The notes: generated from the letters alone by a model not told the origin. A stretch of 64,000 bases of DNA from Pseudomonas entomophila (GCF_029478665.1 NZ_JARPQB010000001.1:1-64000), one strand, 5' to 3'; numbered from the stretch's first letter, positions 25,801 to 36,326 are shown. Program-made: numbers and translations.

Positions 25801-27600
25801 GTGAGTGATTTGAGTCATATCCGCAATTTCTCCATCATCGCCCACATCGACCATGGCAAGTCGACGCTGGCTGACCGTTTCATCCAGATGTGCGGTGGCC
25901 TGACGGCGCGCGAAATGGAAGCCCAGGTCCTCGACTCCATGGACCTGGAGCGCGAGCGCGGGATCACCATCAAGGCCCACAGCGTCACGCTGCACTACAA
26001 GGCGCAGGATGGTAAGACTTACCAACTGAACTTCATCGACACCCCCGGCCACGTCGACTTCACCTACGAAGTCTCGCGCTCGCTGGCGGCGTGCGAGGGT
26101 GCGCTGCTGGTGGTCGACGCCGGCCAGGGCGTCGAGGCGCAGTCGGTTGCCAACTGCTACACCGCCATCGAGCAGGGCCTGGAAGTCATGCCCGTGCTGA
26201 ACAAGATGGACCTGCCCCAGGCTGACCCGGACCGCGTCAAGGACGAGATCGAGAAGATCATCGGCATCGACGCCACCGACGCCGTGGCCTGCAGCGCCAA
26301 GAGCGGCATGGGCGTCGACGAGGTGCTCGAGCGCCTGGTACAGACCATTCCCGCGCCGGAAGGCGAAATCGATGCGCCATTGCAGGCGCTGATCATCGAC
26401 TCCTGGTTCGACAACTACCTGGGCGTGGTCTCGCTGGTGCGCGTGCGCCAGGGCCGCGTCAAGAAGGGCGACAAGATCCTGGTCAAGTCCACCGGCAAGG
26501 TGCACCTGGTCGACAGCGTCGGTGTGTTCACCCCGAAACATACGCAAACCGCTGATCTGAAAGCCGGTGAAGTAGGCTTCATCATCGCCAGCATCAAGGA
26601 CATTCACGGCGCGCCGGTGGGTGACACCCTGACGCTGTCGAACACCCCTGAAGTCGAAGTGCTGCCAGGCTTCAAGAAGATCCAGCCGCAGGTCTACGCC
26701 GGCTTGTTCCCGGTCAGCTCCGACGACTTCGAAGACTTCCGCGACGCGCTGCAGAAGCTGACGCTGAACGACTCGTCGCTGCAATACATGCCGGAAAGCT
26801 CCGACGCCCTGGGCTTCGGCTTCCGCTGCGGCTTCCTCGGCATGCTGCACATGGAGATCATCCAGGAGCGCCTGGAGCGCGAATACGACCTGGACCTGAT
26901 CACCACCGCCCCGAGCGTGATCTACGAGCTCGAGCTCAAGACCGGCGAGACCATTACCGTCGACAACCCGTCGAGGCTGCCGGACGTCTCGGCGGTCAAC
27001 GATTTCCGCGAACCGATCGTCACCGCGACCATCCTGGTACCCCAGGAGCACCTGGGCAACGTCATCACCCTGTGCATCGAGAAACGTGGCGTGCAGCGCG
27101 ACATGCAGTTCCTCGGCAGCCAGGTGCAGGTGCGCTACGACCTGCCAATGAACGAAGTGGTCCTGGACTTCTTCGACCGCCTGAAATCGACCAGCCGCGG
27201 CTACGCCTCGCTGGACTATCATTTCGATCGCTACCAGTCGGCCAACCTGGTCAAGCTGGACGTGCTGATCAACGGTGACAAGGTCGATGCCCTGGCCCTG
27301 ATCGTGCACCGCGACAACGCCGCCTACAAAGGCCGTGCGTTGACCGAAAAGATGAAGGAACTGATCCCTCGGCAGATGTTCGACGTGGCGATCCAGGCAG
27401 CCATTGGCGGCCAGATCATCGCGCGGACAACCGTCAAGGCGCTCAGAAAGAACGTACTGGCCAAGTGCTACGGTGGCGACGTCAGCCGTAAGAAGAAGCT
27501 GCTGGAGAAGCAGAAGGCCGGTAAGAAACGCATGAAACAGGTGGGTAACGTGGAGATTCCACAGGAAGCCTTCCTCGCCGTGCTCAGGTTGGATAGCTAG
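25801..27600 (+). CDS. lepA: Elongation factor 4 (LepA)
   Basis: A 599-residue translational GTPase. The GTP-binding domain (1-185) has [13 protein letters not shown] near residues 14-26, DTPGH near 80-84 and NKMD near 134-137. The LepA-specific C-terminal domain ends in [18 protein letters not shown] and similar basic stretches. It acts on ribosomes and affects initiation or back-translocation under stress. It starts with GTG. lepB follows after five bases, the usual pairing in proteobacteria. Confidence 0.96.
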   Translation: MSDLSHIRNFSIIAHIDHGKSTLADRFIQMCGGLTAREMEAQVLDSMDLERERGITIKAHSVTLHYKAQDGKTYQLNFIDTPGHVDFTYEVSRSLAACEGALLVVDAGQGVEAQSVANCYTAIEQGLEVMPVLNKMDLPQADPDRVKDEIEKIIGIDATDAVACSAKSGMGVDEVLERLVQTIPAPEGEIDAPLQALIIDSWFDNYLGVVSLVRVRQGRVKKGDKILVKSTGKVHLVDSVGVFTPKHTQTADLKAGEVGFIIASIKDIHGAPVGDTLTLSNTPEVEVLPGFKKIQPQVYAGLFPVSSDDFEDFRDALQKLTLNDSSLQYMPESSDALGFGFRCGFLGMLHMEIIQERLEREYDLDLITTAPSVIYELELKTGETITVDNPSRLPDVSAVNDFREPIVTATILVPQEHLGNVITLCIEKRGVQRDMQFLGSQVQVRYDLPMNEVVLDFFDRLKSTSRGYASLDYHFDRYQSANLVKLDVLINGDKVDALALIVHRDNAAYKGRALTEKMKELIPRQMFDVAIQAAIGGQIIARTTVKALRKNVLAKCYGGDVSRKKKLLEKQKAGKKRMKQVGNVEIPQEAFLAVLRLDS

Positions 27601-27605
27601 GTCCT

Positions 27606-28460
27606 ATGTCGCTAAATTTCCCGCTGTTGCTAGTCATCGCCGTCGCTGTCTGTGGCCTGTTGGGGCTGCTCGACCTGCTGTTCCTGGCCCCGCGCCGGCG
27701 GGCGGCGATCACCAACTACCAGGGCAGCGTCAGCCAGCCCGAGCTGGCCGTGGTCGAACGCCTGAACAAGGAGCCCTTGCTGGTTGAATACGGCAAGTCG
27801 TTCTTCCCGGTGCTGTTCATCGTGCTGGTGCTGCGCTCGTTCCTGGTCGAGCCGTTCCAGATCCCGTCGGGTTCGATGAAACCGACGCTGGAAGTGGGCG
27901 ACTTCATCCTGGTGAACAAGTTCTCCTACGGCATTCGCCTGCCGGTGATCGACAAGAAGGTCATCGAGGTGGGGGATCCGCAGCGCGGGGATGTGATGGT
28001 GTTCCGCTACCCAAGCGACCCGAACGTCAACTACATCAAGCGTGTGGTCGGCCTGCCAGGCGACCAGGTGCGCTACACCAGCGACAAGCGCCTGTTCGTC
28101 AATGGCCAGCCGATTGCCGAGCAACTGGTCGGCAGCGAGCCGGGCACCCTGGGCAGCGCTGAGCTGTACAAGGAGAAACTCGGCGAAGCCGAGCACCTGA
28201 TCCGCAAGGAAATGACCCGCTACCGCATGCCGCCGGACCAGCAGTGGACCGTGCCGGCCGGTCACTACTTCATGATGGGTGACAACCGCGACAACTCCAA
28301 CGACAGCCGTTTCTGGGATGATCCGAACATTCCCAAGGAACTGCATGGCATGGTTCCGGACCGGAACATCGTCGGTAAGGCGTTCGCGGTCTGGATGAGC
28401 TGGCCGGAGCCCAAACTGAGCCACCTCCCGAACCTGTCGCGGGTCGGCCTGATCCATTGA
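27606..28460 (+). CDS. lepB: Signal peptidase I
   Basis: A 284-residue inner-membrane protease that removes Sec and Tat signal peptides. Two membrane segments (about 4-25 and 64-80) precede the periplasmic catalytic domain. Catalytic Ser90 (PSGSMKPTL) and Lys145 (NYIKRVVGLPGD) fall at the same positions as in E. coli LepB, and GDNRDNSNDSR marks box E near 228-238. It is coupled to lepA and is followed by a hairpin. Confidence 0.96.
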   Translation: MSLNFPLLLVIAVAVCGLLGLLDLLFLAPRRRAAITNYQGSVSQPELAVVERLNKEPLLVEYGKSFFPVLFIVLVLRSFLVEPFQIPSGSMKPTLEVGDFILVNKFSYGIRLPVIDKKVIEVGDPQRGDVMVFRYPSDPNVNYIKRVVGLPGDQVRYTSDKRLFVNGQPIAEQLVGSEPGTLGSAELYKEKLGEAEHLIRKEMTRYRMPPDQQWTVPAGHYFMMGDNRDNSNDSRFWDDPNIPKELHGMVPDRNIVGKAFAVWMSWPEPKLSHLPNLSRVGLIH

Positions 28461-28467
28461 GCATCGA

Positions 28468-28491
28468 CGGCGCTGTCCACGGACAGCGCCG
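28468..28491 (+). other. GC-rich hairpin after lepB
   Basis: CGGCGCTGTCC (28468-28478) and GGACAGCGCCG (28481-28491) form an 11-bp inverted repeat with a two-base gap, eight nt after the lepB stop. ATTGCATTTC follows, so it may be a weak terminator or an mRNA 3'-end stabiliser. Confidence 0.55.
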
Positions 28492-28621
28492 ATTGCATTT
28501 CTGACATAGGCTGTGTTCTCAGGGAGCGAGAGATTTCGCCGTTTCCGGCGTCAGATCACAGCCACACCGTCTTTCAGGATGTTGATTTGAACAACGCGTT
28601 GAACATTGTAGGGGTGGCCCC

Positions 28622-29311
28622 ATGAGTGCTTCCCTTGACCGCCTGGAGCGCAAGCTCGGCTATACCTTCAAGAATCAGGACCAGATGCTGCTGGCCCTGA
28701 CCCATCGCAGCTATGCCGGGCGCAACAACGAGCGCCTGGAATTCCTCGGCGATGCCATCCTCAACTTCGTGGTCGGCGAAGCGCTGTTCGAGCGCTTCCC
28801 CCAGGCCCGCGAGGGCCAGCTGTCGCGCCTGCGCGCGCGCCTGGTCAAAGGCGAGACGCTGGCACGCCTGGCCCGCGGCTTCGACCTGGGCGACTACCTG
28901 CGCCTGGGTTCGGGGGAGCTCAAGAGTGGCGGTTTCCGCCGTGAGTCCATCTTGGCCGATGCCCTGGAAGCCCTGATCGGCGCGATCTACCAGGACGCCG
29001 ACATGCAGACTGCGCGCGAGCGCATCCTGGCCTGGTTGACCGACGAGTTCGACGGGCTCACCCTGGTCGACACCAACAAAGACCCCAAGACCCGCCTGCA
29101 GGAGTTCCTGCAGTCGCGTGCCTGCGAGCTGCCGCGTTACGAAGTGGTGGACATCCAGGGCGAACCGCACTGCAGGACCTTCTTCGTCGAATGCGAAGTG
29201 GTCCTGCTGAACAAGAAAAGCCGTGGGCAGGGCGTGAGCCGGCGTATCGCCGAGCAAGTCGCCGCCGCTGCCGCACTGATCGCCCTGGGCGTGGAGAATG
29301 GCAATGACTGA
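28622..29311 (+). CDS. rnc: Ribonuclease III
   Basis: A 229-residue endonuclease that cuts double-stranded RNA in rRNA processing and mRNA decay. The catalytic signature [11 protein letters not shown] is at residues 37-47, with Glu40 and Asp44 as metal ligands; [11 protein letters not shown] near 117-127 holds the second pair. A double-stranded RNA-binding domain fills about 155-225. It overlaps era by a few bases, as in most gammaproteobacteria. The 161-bp gap before it can fold, see the finding on self-regulation. Confidence 0.96.
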   Translation: MSASLDRLERKLGYTFKNQDQMLLALTHRSYAGRNNERLEFLGDAILNFVVGEALFERFPQAREGQLSRLRARLVKGETLARLARGFDLGDYLRLGSGELKSGGFRRESILADALEALIGAIYQDADMQTARERILAWLTDEFDGLTLVDTNKDPKTRLQEFLQSRACELPRYEVVDIQGEPHCRTFFVECEVVLLNKKSRGQGVSRRIAEQVAAAAALIALGVENGND

Positions 29312-30206
29312 GAACACTTCGACCCGTTGCGGCTACGTCGCCATTGTCGGCCGCCCCAACGTCGGCAAGTCGACGCTGCTCAACCACATCCTTGGGCAGA
29401 AGCTGGCGATCACTTCGCGCAAGCCGCAGACCACCCGCCACAACATGCTCGGTATCAAGACCGAGGGTGACGTGCAGGCGATCTACGTCGACACCCCCGG
29501 CATGCACAAAGCGAATGACAAGGCGCTCAACCGCTACATGAACCGCAACGCCTCGGCGGCCTTGAAAGACGTCGACGTGGTGATTTTCGTGGTTGACCGC
29601 ACCCGCTGGACCGACGAGGACCAGTTGGTGCTCGAGCGCGTGCAGTACGTGACCGGCCCGCTGATCATCGCGGTCAACAAGACCGACCGCATGGAAGAGA
29701 AAGCCGAGCTGATCCCGCACCTTCAGTGGCTGCAGGAACAACTGCCGAATGCTGAAGTGATGCCGATTTCCGCGCAGCAGGGGCACAACCTCGATGCGCT
29801 GGAAGCGCAGATCGCCAAGCACCTGCCGGAAAACGATCACTTCTTCCCGGAAGACCAGATCACCGACCGCAGCAGCCGCTTCCTTGCGGCGGAGCTGGTA
29901 CGCGAAAAGATCATGCGCCAGCTGGGGGCGGAGCTGCCGTACCAGATCACCGTGGAAATCGAAGAGTTCAAGCAGCAGGGCCATGTGTTGCACATCCATG
30001 CGTTGATCCTCGTCGAACGCGACGGCCAGAAGAAGATCATCATTGGCGACAAGGGCGAGCGCATCAAGCGCATCGGTTCCGAGGCGCGCAAGGACATGGA
30101 AGTGCTGTTCGACTCCAAGGTCATGCTCAACCTCTGGGTCAAGGTCAAAGGCGGCTGGTCCGACGACGAACGTGCCCTGCGTTCGCTGGGTTACGGCGAC
30201 CTGTAA
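29304..30206 (+). CDS. era: GTPase Era
   Basis: A 300-residue GTPase that helps mature 16S rRNA and assemble the 30S subunit. Walker [10 protein letters not shown] is at residues 16-24, DTPG near 63-66 and NKTD near 125-128; the C-terminal KH domain (about 205-285) contains [14 protein letters not shown] use the Met of MTENTS, 8 bp inside rnc; a Met two codons upstream is possible. Translation coupling with rnc is likely. Confidence 0.96.
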   Translation: MTENTSTRCGYVAIVGRPNVGKSTLLNHILGQKLAITSRKPQTTRHNMLGIKTEGDVQAIYVDTPGMHKANDKALNRYMNRNASAALKDVDVVIFVVDRTRWTDEDQLVLERVQYVTGPLIIAVNKTDRMEEKAELIPHLQWLQEQLPNAEVMPISAQQGHNLDALEAQIAKHLPENDHFFPEDQITDRSSRFLAAELVREKIMRQLGAELPYQITVEIEEFKQQGHVLHIHALILVERDGQKKIIIGDKGERIKRIGSEARKDMEVLFDSKVMLNLWVKVKGGWSDDERALRSLGYGDL

Positions 30207-30221
30207 GCCCCGGACTCCCTC

Positions 30222-30335
30222 TGTAGGAGCGGCCTTGTGCCGCGAAAGGGCTGCATCGCAGCCCCACAATCTTTGCAACAGTCGAAATCCTGGGGCCGCT
30301 GCGCGACCCTTTCGCGGCACAAGGCCGCTCCTACA
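30222..30335. repeat. Inverted REP pair between era and recO
   Basis: TGTAGGAGCGGCCTTGTGCCGCGAAAGGGCTGC faces an inverted copy ending GGCACAAGGCCGCTCCTACA. The pair separates recO from the rnc-era unit and could lower expression of recO relative to rnc-era. Confidence 0.86.
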
Positions 30336-30368
30336 AGGGTGCGTCAAATCTGGGTTTAGAGATTCATC

Positions 30369-31052
30369 ATGGACCAACCCACCCCACAACCCGCCTTCGT
30401 ACTGCACAGCCGCGCCTACAAGGAAACCAGCGCGCTGGTGGACTTCTTCACCCCGCAAGGCCGGGTGCGGGCGGTGCTGCGCCGGGCGCGGGGCAAGGGC
30501 GGCAGCCTGGTCAGGCCGTTCGTGCCTCTGGAAGTGGAACTGCGCGGGCGTGGCGAGCTGAAGAACGTCGGGCGCCTCGACAGCGCCGGCATCGCGGCCT
30601 GGCTGCATGGCGACGCGCTGTTCAGCGGCCTGTACCTCAACGAGCTGCTGATGCGCCTGCTGCCGGCGGAGGCGCCGTATCCCGCGTTGTTCGAACACTA
30701 CACCCTGACCTTGCAAGCCCTGGCTGCCGGGCGACCCTTGGAGCCGTTGCTGCGCTCGTTCGAATGGCGCCTGCTGGATGAACTGGGGTACGCCTTCTCC
30801 CTGAGCCGGGACGTCAATGACGCAGAGGTGGTCGCCGACGGCCTCTACCGCCTGCGAGTCGACGCCGGGCTGGAACGGGTCGAGCTGTTCCAGCCCGGAT
30901 TGTTCAAGGGCAGCGAGCTGCTGGCGCTGGCCGAGGCCGACTGGGACGCGCCGGGTGCCTTGCTGGCGGCCAAGCGCCTGATGCGCCAGGCGTTGGCGGT
31001 GCACCTGGGCACAAAGCCGCTGGTCAGCCGCGAACTGTTTCGCAAGCGCTGA
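30369..31052 (+). CDS. recO: DNA repair protein RecO
   Basis: A 227-residue protein with the RecO OB-fold at the N-terminus ([24 protein letters not shown], about residues 8-31) and an alpha-helical C-terminal half. RecO works with RecF and RecR to load RecA at single-strand gaps coated with SSB. No zinc-finger cysteines are present, as usual in gammaproteobacterial RecO. It is followed by pdxJ after 44 bp in the same direction. Confidence 0.93.
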   Translation: MDQPTPQPAFVLHSRAYKETSALVDFFTPQGRVRAVLRRARGKGGSLVRPFVPLEVELRGRGELKNVGRLDSAGIAAWLHGDALFSGLYLNELLMRLLPAEAPYPALFEHYTLTLQALAAGRPLEPLLRSFEWRLLDELGYAFSLSRDVNDAEVVADGLYRLRVDAGLERVELFQPGLFKGSELLALAEADWDAPGALLAAKRLMRQALAVHLGTKPLVSRELFRKR

Positions 31053-31096
31053 GCACGACGTATGCTGTGGGCCTCAATCTTCAGGAGAGCCCTTTC

Positions 31097-31837
31097 GTGA
31101 CTCACAGCAACCGCATGCTTCTCGGTGTCAACATCGACCACGTGGCGACCCTGCGCCAGGCCCGGGGCACCCGCTATCCGGACCCGGTCAAAGCCGCGCT
31201 GGATGCCGAGGAAGCGGGTGCCGACGGCATCACCGTGCACCTGCGCGAAGACCGTCGACACATCCAGGAGCGCGACGTACTGCTGCTCAAGGACGTGCTG
31301 CAGACCCGCATGAACTTCGAGATGGGCGTCACCGAGGAGATGATGGCGTTTGCCGAGCGGATTCGCCCGGCGCATATCTGCCTGGTGCCGGAAACCCGCC
31401 AGGAATTGACCACCGAAGGTGGCCTGGACGTGGCCGGCCAGGAGGCACGGATCAAGGCGGCGGTGGAGCGCCTGTCGCGCACGGGTGCCGAGGTGTCGCT
31501 GTTCATCGATGCCGACGAGCGGCAAATCGAGGCCTCGCGCCGTGTCGGTGCCCCGGCCGTCGAGTTGCATACCGGGCGTTATGCCGATGCCGAAACCCCG
31601 ACCGAGGTGGCCGAAGAGCTTCAGCGTATTGTCGATGGCGTTGCGTTTGGCGTGGGGCAGGGCTTGATCGTCAATGCCGGGCATGGCCTGCATTACCACA
31701 ACGTCGAGGCCGTGGCTGCGATCAAGGGCATCAACGAGCTGAACATCGGCCATGCGTTGGTGGCCCATGCCTTGTTCGTTGGTTTCAAGGCGGCGGTGGC
31801 AGAGATGAAGGCGCTGATCGTCGCGGCTTCGCGCTGA
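31097..31837 (+). CDS. pdxJ: Pyridoxine 5'-phosphate synthase
   Basis: A 246-residue TIM-barrel enzyme that condenses 3-amino-2-oxopropyl phosphate with 1-deoxyxylulose 5-phosphate to give pyridoxine 5'-phosphate. Recognised from [16 protein letters not shown] near residues 8-23, [13 protein letters not shown] near 44-56, and the glycine-rich end GHGLHYHNV. The GTG start at 31097 is chosen because AGGAGA lies eight nt upstream; the upstream ATG in frame has no such site. Confidence 0.95.
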   Translation: MTHSNRMLLGVNIDHVATLRQARGTRYPDPVKAALDAEEAGADGITVHLREDRRHIQERDVLLLKDVLQTRMNFEMGVTEEMMAFAERIRPAHICLVPETRQELTTEGGLDVAGQEARIKAAVERLSRTGAEVSLFIDADERQIEASRRVGAPAVELHTGRYADAETPTEVAEELQRIVDGVAFGVGQGLIVNAGHGLHYHNVEAVAAIKGINELNIGHALVAHALFVGFKAAVAEMKALIVAASR

Positions 31838-31850
31838 GGTATGGGATTGC

Positions 31851-31955
31851 GGGGGGCGCTTTGCGCCCCTTTCGCGACACAAGGCCGCTCCCACAGGGAT
31901 AGCGCCAACCTGTGGGAGCGGCCTTGTGTCGCGAAAGGGCTGCAGAGCAGCCCCT
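31851..31955. repeat. Outward-facing REP pair between convergent genes
   Basis: An inverted REP (ending GACACAAGGCCGCTCCCACA) and a direct REP (TGTGGGAGCGGCCTTGTGTC...) lie back to back between the pdxJ and histidine kinase ends. This variant has GTGGGAG in place of GTAGGAG. Confidence 0.85.
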
Positions 31956-31959
31956 GACA

Positions 31960-33345
31960 TCATTCGCTTCTGAATACCAATGTGAACCGGGTCGGTCCTT
32001 CGGCCTGGCTGCACACCTCGACCCGCCCGCCATGCAACTGCATGATCGACTTCACGATCGCCAGCCCCAACCCGGTCCCGCCTTCCAGCCGCGAACGACC
32101 GGCCCCCACCCGGTAGAACCGTTCAAACAGATGCGGCTGATGCGCCTCGGCGATCCCCGGCCCCTGGTTCTCCACCCAGACCGCGACCTCATTCCCCCGC
32201 CGCTCGATACCCACGACCACCGCCTGACCTTCCGGGCTGTGGCGCAGGGCATTGCTCAGCAGGTTTGACAGTGCCCGCTGGAACATCAGCCGGTCGACCA
32301 AGGCCGTGCCCCAACCCTGGAGCTCCAGGGTGATGTCCTTGAGCTCGGCACTGAACGCAAACAACTCGCTCACCCGCACGACTTCGTCAGCCAGCGCCAC
32401 GGGCAACAGCGCCACCTGCGTCTGCGGCTGGCTGACCTGGGCGAGGAACAGCATGTCGTTGATGATGCGGTTGAGCCGGGTGAGCTCCTCGACGCTGTCT
32501 TCCAGCGCCTCGCGGTAGCGCTCGCCATCGCGCTCGCGGGCCAGTGTCACCTGGGCTTTGCCCATCAGGTTGCCGATCGGGGTGCGCAGTTCGTGGGCCA
32601 GGTCGTCTGAAAACTGCGACAACTGGCTCACCCCTTGGTCGAGTCGATCGAGCATGACGTTGATGGCCCGCGCCAAGTCGGCCAGTTCCACAGGCAGGTC
32701 GCTGTCGGGCAGGCGATGGCCCAGGTCTTGAGCCGATACCTGGCCGGCGATGCGACGGAAGTGGCGCAGGGGACGCAGGCCGCGCTGCACCAGTTTCCAG
32801 GCGGCGATGCCGATCAACAGCAGCAGCAATGGCAGGGCCAGCAGGGTGGAGTTGAGGTACGCCTGCAGCAGCGCATTGTCGTCGTCGCGGTTGAGCGACA
32901 TCAGCACCTTGACCGGGGTGTCGTCGCGCAGGCGCATCAGGCTGCTGGCGGTAAGGATCTGGTTGCCGTCGGCATCTCGCCATTCATGGAAGGTCAGCCG
33001 GGCGTCGGCGTCCAGCGTCAGAAGATGCTGTGACTCCAAGGCCGGGCCGAGGCTGATCAGGGCCGGGTGGCGCGCATCGACGGCCATCACGCTGAGGCTG
33101 AGGTTGTCGTGCCCCATGACCAGGTCGAGCAGCGGGTGGGCGCGGGTGCCCAGGTCGTCGCTGCGCAGGTCGACCCGCAGGTTGTGCTCGACCTGCAGCA
33201 TCTTGCGCGCCAGGTCCTTGCGTGCGCGGCTGTCCAGTTCGTGGTCGAGGGCGAACACCGCCAGGCAGGCCAGCAGCAGGACCAGCGCCGCGCCCAGCAG
33301 GGTGACGGTCAGGCCCAGGCGCAGGGACAGGCTGGCGCGTTTCAA
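31960..33345 (-). CDS. Heavy-metal-type sensor histidine kinase
   Basis: A 461-residue kinase with membrane segments at about 10-33 and 164-184 and a periplasmic sensor of some 130 residues between them. HAMP is followed by the phosphoacceptor helix with His251 in [11 protein letters not shown], the N box ([10 protein letters not shown]), ENQGPGI and [12 protein letters not shown]. It belongs to the CopS/CzcS/CusS type of metal sensor. The start is a TTG whose TG overlaps the response regulator stop; the same plan is seen in many such pairs. The metal sensed cannot be told from the sequence. Confidence 0.88.
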   Translation of the reverse strand: MKRASLSLRLGLTVTLLGAALVLLLACLAVFALDHELDSRARKDLARKMLQVEHNLRVDLRSDDLGTRAHPLLDLVMGHDNLSLSVMAVDARHPALISLGPALESQHLLTLDADARLTFHEWRDADGNQILTASSLMRLRDDTPVKVLMSLNRDDDNALLQAYLNSTLLALPLLLLLIGIAAWKLVQRGLRPLRHFRRIAGQVSAQDLGHRLPDSDLPVELADLARAINVMLDRLDQGVSQLSQFSDDLAHELRTPIGNLMGKAQVTLARERDGERYREALEDSVEELTRLNRIINDMLFLAQVSQPQTQVALLPVALADEVVRVSELFAFSAELKDITLELQGWGTALVDRLMFQRALSNLLSNALRHSPEGQAVVVGIERRGNEVAVWVENQGPGIAEAHQPHLFERFYRVGAGRSRLEGGTGLGLAIVKSIMQLHGGRVEVCSQAEGPTRFTLVFRSE

Positions 33346-34016
33346 GGCCGGGCCTCGAGCACATAGCCGACGCCGCGCAGGGTGTGGATCAGCTTGTCCT
33401 CGAAGGGGTCGTCGATCTTCGCCCGCAGGCGGCGGATCGACACCTCGACCACGTTGGTGTCGCAGTCGAAGTTCATGTCCCACACCAGCGAGATGATCTG
33501 GGTGCGCGACAGCACCTCGCCGCTCTGGCGCATCAGCAGGTGCAGCAGGGCGAACTCCTTGGCGGTCAGGTCGATGCGCTGGCCACCGCGCCAGGCGCGA
33601 TGGCGGCCGGGGTCGAGCTCCAGGTCGGCGACTTTCAGGGTGCTGGGCTGCAGGTGCTGGTCGTTGCGCCGCAGCAGGCTGCGGATGCGCGCCAGCAGTT
33701 CGGGGAACTCGAAAGGCTTGAGCAGGTAGTCGTCGGCGCCCAGGTCAAGGCCCTTGACCCGGTCGGCCAGGCGACCGTGGGCGGTGAGCATCATGATCCG
33801 TGTGGACGATTCGGCGCGCAGGCGCTGCAGCACGCCCCAGCCGTCCAGTTCGGGCAGGTTGACGTCGAGGATCACCAGGTCGTAGGGCTGCTGGCGGGCC
33901 AGGTGCAGGCCGTCGGTGCCGGTGTGGGCGCAGTCGACCACGTAGCCGTTCTCGCGCAGCCCTTGCTGCAGGTAGTCGGCGGTACGGGGTTCGTCCTCGA
34001 TGATCAGTAGGCGCAT
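33342..34016 (-). CDS. Heavy-metal-type response regulator
   Basis: A 224-residue OmpR-family regulator with acidic residues E7-D8-E9, phosphorylation site Asp51 in [13 protein letters not shown] and the [12 protein letters not shown] segment near 101-112. The winged-helix domain ends [11 protein letters not shown]. The sequence is of the CopR/CzcR/IrlR type that controls copper, zinc or cadmium efflux. It is co-transcribed with the overlapping kinase gene. Its promoter carries a MerR/CadR-like operator (34046-34076). No efflux genes lie in the window, so targets must be elsewhere. Confidence 0.9.
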   Translation of the reverse strand: MRLLIIEDEPRTADYLQQGLRENGYVVDCAHTGTDGLHLARQQPYDLVILDVNLPELDGWGVLQRLRAESSTRIMMLTAHGRLADRVKGLDLGADDYLLKPFEFPELLARIRSLLRRNDQHLQPSTLKVADLELDPGRHRAWRGGQRIDLTAKEFALLHLLMRQSGEVLSRTQIISLVWDMNFDCDTNVVEVSIRRLRAKIDDPFEDKLIHTLRGVGYVLEARP

Positions 34017-34045
34017 GGTCGGGCTCGGTCGGAAGAATGGCGGCG

Positions 34046-34076
34046 ATTCTCAACCCTGTAGCTGTATCAGGGTCAA
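34046..34076 (-). promoter_or_regulatory. MerR/CadR-type promoter-operator before the metal two-component genes
   Basis: Reading on the minus strand, TTGACC (-35, 34076-34071) is followed by a 19-bp spacer and GAGAAT (-10, 34051-34046). The spacer is filled by the interrupted palindrome ACCCTG...CAGGGT (34053-34073, full ACCCTGATACAGCTACAGGGT minus one base of 21). A 19-bp spacer with an internal ACCCTNTA-like palindrome is the mark of promoters controlled by MerR-family metal sensors such as CadR, ZntR or PbrR. It begins transcription about 30 nt before the regulator start. Confidence 0.7.
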
Positions 34077-34184
34077 GGGCTGCGATGTTACGACATGTGG
34101 CGAGCGAATCCGCGCAGATAACCGATCTGTAATGGGCGGGTCATGTGGCTGAAAGGGGCGCGGGGCGCCCCTCGATCAATGCGA

Positions 34185-36260
34185 TCAGGCGGTGCCGATC
34201 TCGCCGCCGTCGTTGCGCTGGATCACCACGGTCGCGGCGCGTGGGCGTACCGAGCTGCCGGCCGGGGTGGTGTCGGTGGCCTTGTCGGTGTAGGGCCAGT
34301 TGTCCGGGTGCTGGATGTTGATGAACAGTGTCTTGTTGTCCGGGGTGAAGGTGATGCCGGTTACTTCGCAGCCGTTGGGGCCGACGAAGAAGCGCCGCAG
34401 GTCGGCCTGGTTGGTGGCGTTGACCGGGACCTGCTTGCCCGTGGCGTCGACCAGGTCGGTGGGGATCACCGCCAGCAGCTGGTCGTTGGTGTAGTTGGTC
34501 AGGGTGGTTTCGCCGTTGTCGGTCTCGAACCACAGCACGCCACGGCTATCGAAGCTCATGCCGTCGGGGCTGGCGAACTGGTTCAGCTCGGTCAGGCCGG
34601 AGCGGTTGATGTCCGGGGCGCCGGCGGCGTTGGCGCCGAACACGAAGATGTCCCAGGTGAAGCTCTTGTGATCGTCGCTGTCGTGCCAGCGGATGATATG
34701 GCCATGACGGTTCGGGCCGCGCGGGTTGGCCGCATCGACCTTGGCGGCGGTGCGCGCGCTGTTGTTGGTGAGGGTGAGGTAGACGTCGCCGTTGAGCGGG
34801 TTGACGGCGGTCCACTCCGGGCGGTCCATGGGCGTCGCGCCCACGGCGTCGGCGGCGCCACGGGTGTTGAGGATGATCCCCGGCAGGTCGCCGAACAGCG
34901 CGCCGAGCGTGCTGCCGTTGGTGGTCGCGGTGGCGACGTCGAGCAGCAGCCACACGCCCTTGCCGTCGGCGTTGAAACGCGCCACGTAAAGCTTGCCTTT
35001 GTCCATGTACTTGGCGCCGGTGGCCAGGCGGTCGGCGGGGCTGGCGTCGGCCGGGTCCCAGACCGCGTCGGAGACGAACTTGTAGAGGTATTCGTTGTTG
35101 GAGTCGTCGCCGGTGTACCAGACCAGTGGCTTGCCCGCCACCGGCAGGCCCGGGCAGCAGCCTTCGTGGCGGAAGCGGCCGAGGGCGGTGCGCTTCACCG
35201 CCAGGGTGGCGCTGTTGTAGGGGTCGATCTCGACGATGTAGCCGTAGGTGCTGGCCTCGTTGCGGTAGTCGCTGGTGGCGCCGGCGCCGGTCGGGGTGAT
35301 GTTGAAGCGGGCGAACTCATCGGCCACTTCGCTGGCGTCGCCGGCCGCGCTTTCCCATTTGTACTGGCCGCTTGAGCTGCCCACGCCGATGCGGGTCTGG
35401 TTGGCCGGGCGGGTGCCCTTGTTGACGAAGATGCCGGGCCAGTTCTCCTCGCAGGTCAGGTAGGTGCCCCACGGGGTGTAGCCGTTGCCGCAGTTGTTGT
35501 TGGTGCCGCGGCACTGGGTGCCGCTGGGCGAGAACTTGGTCTTGACGTGGTCGGTGCCGCGCAGGGGGCCGGCGATGTTCATCAGCGAAGCGGTGGTGAA
35601 GCGGCGGTTGAGCGGGTCGTTCTGGATCACCTGCCAGCGGCCATTGACCTTGGTCAGGCGCACTACGCCGGCGCCGTGGGCGTTGATCTCCTTGCGCACT
35701 TCCTCGGCCGGGCGCTTGCCGCTGGCGTCGGTGGTCGGGCCGGCCGGGTGCAGGGCCGCGGTGTCGATGTATTCGAAGTTGATCGCCAGCAGGCCGTCGT
35801 CGGAACTGCCGTTGATGGGGAAGAAGTGCATGCCGTCATGGTGCATGCCCATGGCGTTGGCCTGGTCGGTGGAGGTGTTGCTGCCGTCGGACTTCCAGGG
35901 GTTGCCGTTGCTGTTGAGCGGCGTGCCCCAGGGGGCGAGCACGTAGGCACTGTAGCCGGCGGCGACCACGCAGGCGTCGGTGCGCGAGCCTGCGATGGAG
36001 TTGAAGCCCAGCTTGAGCTTGGGTTTTTCCGGCTTCGGATCCGGGGTGGTCACCGGTGGCTCGCTGACCGGATCGTCATGGTTGGAGCCACCGCCGCTGT
36101 CGAAACAGCCGCTCAGCCCGGCGCCGGCGATCATCGCGATGGCCGCGCCGAGGCTGCCGCGCACCACGCTCCGACGGCTCAGGTAGGCGTCCATGACGCT
36201 GGCCATCGGCAGGTTGTCGCTCGGGTTGCGGTCCAGGTTATCGCCGGATTCTCGACTCAT
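34185..36260 (-). CDS. phoX: Alkaline phosphatase PhoX
   Basis: A 691-residue DUF839/PhoX-family phosphatase, a calcium- and iron-dependent enzyme that frees phosphate from organic esters. A Tat signal contains Arg29-Arg30 (LSRRSVVRG), followed by a hydrophobic stretch and LSGC with Cys52 in a lipobox-like position. Family segments include TYLTCEENWPG, EIDPYNSATLAVKRTALGRFRHEG (first part) and WFETDNGE. AAGGA lies eight nt before the ATG. It is divergent from uxpA; a weak Pho-box match reads toward it. In P. putida, PhoX is known to be released by the Xcp type II system, matching its neighbours here. Confidence 0.92.
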   Translation of the reverse strand: MSRESGDNLDRNPSDNLPMASVMDAYLSRRSVVRGSLGAAIAMIAGAGLSGCFDSGGGSNHDDPVSEPPVTTPDPKPEKPKLKLGFNSIAGSRTDACVVAAGYSAYVLAPWGTPLNSNGNPWKSDGSNTSTDQANAMGMHHDGMHFFPINGSSDDGLLAINFEYIDTAALHPAGPTTDASGKRPAEEVRKEINAHGAGVVRLTKVNGRWQVIQNDPLNRRFTTASLMNIAGPLRGTDHVKTKFSPSGTQCRGTNNNCGNGYTPWGTYLTCEENWPGIFVNKGTRPANQTRIGVGSSSGQYKWESAAGDASEVADEFARFNITPTGAGATSDYRNEASTYGYIVEIDPYNSATLAVKRTALGRFRHEGCCPGLPVAGKPLVWYTGDDSNNEYLYKFVSDAVWDPADASPADRLATGAKYMDKGKLYVARFNADGKGVWLLLDVATATTNGSTLGALFGDLPGIILNTRGAADAVGATPMDRPEWTAVNPLNGDVYLTLTNNSARTAAKVDAANPRGPNRHGHIIRWHDSDDHKSFTWDIFVFGANAAGAPDINRSGLTELNQFASPDGMSFDSRGVLWFETDNGETTLTNYTNDQLLAVIPTDLVDATGKQVPVNATNQADLRRFFVGPNGCEVTGITFTPDNKTLFINIQHPDNWPYTDKATDTTPAGSSVRPRAATVVIQRNDGGEIGTA

Positions 36261-36326
36261 CAGGGTGTCCTTATGTTGGCTGAGTGGGAGGAAACAGCGA
36301 CTTTAGGGCGTAAGTATGATGATTGA

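Noticed and set aside
28468-28491. Strong rho-independent terminator after lepB
   Set aside because: The stem is strong but only a mixed ATTGCATTT follows, so I list it as a hairpin and not as a firm terminator.
30222-30335. Terminal inverted repeats of a small insertion sequence
   Set aside because: The arms are REP sequences found many times in the window; there is no transposase and no target-site duplication that I can see.
29058-31004. A 648-codon minus-strand open frame across rnc, era and recO
   Set aside because: Fully antisense to three conserved genes and has no recognisable domain.
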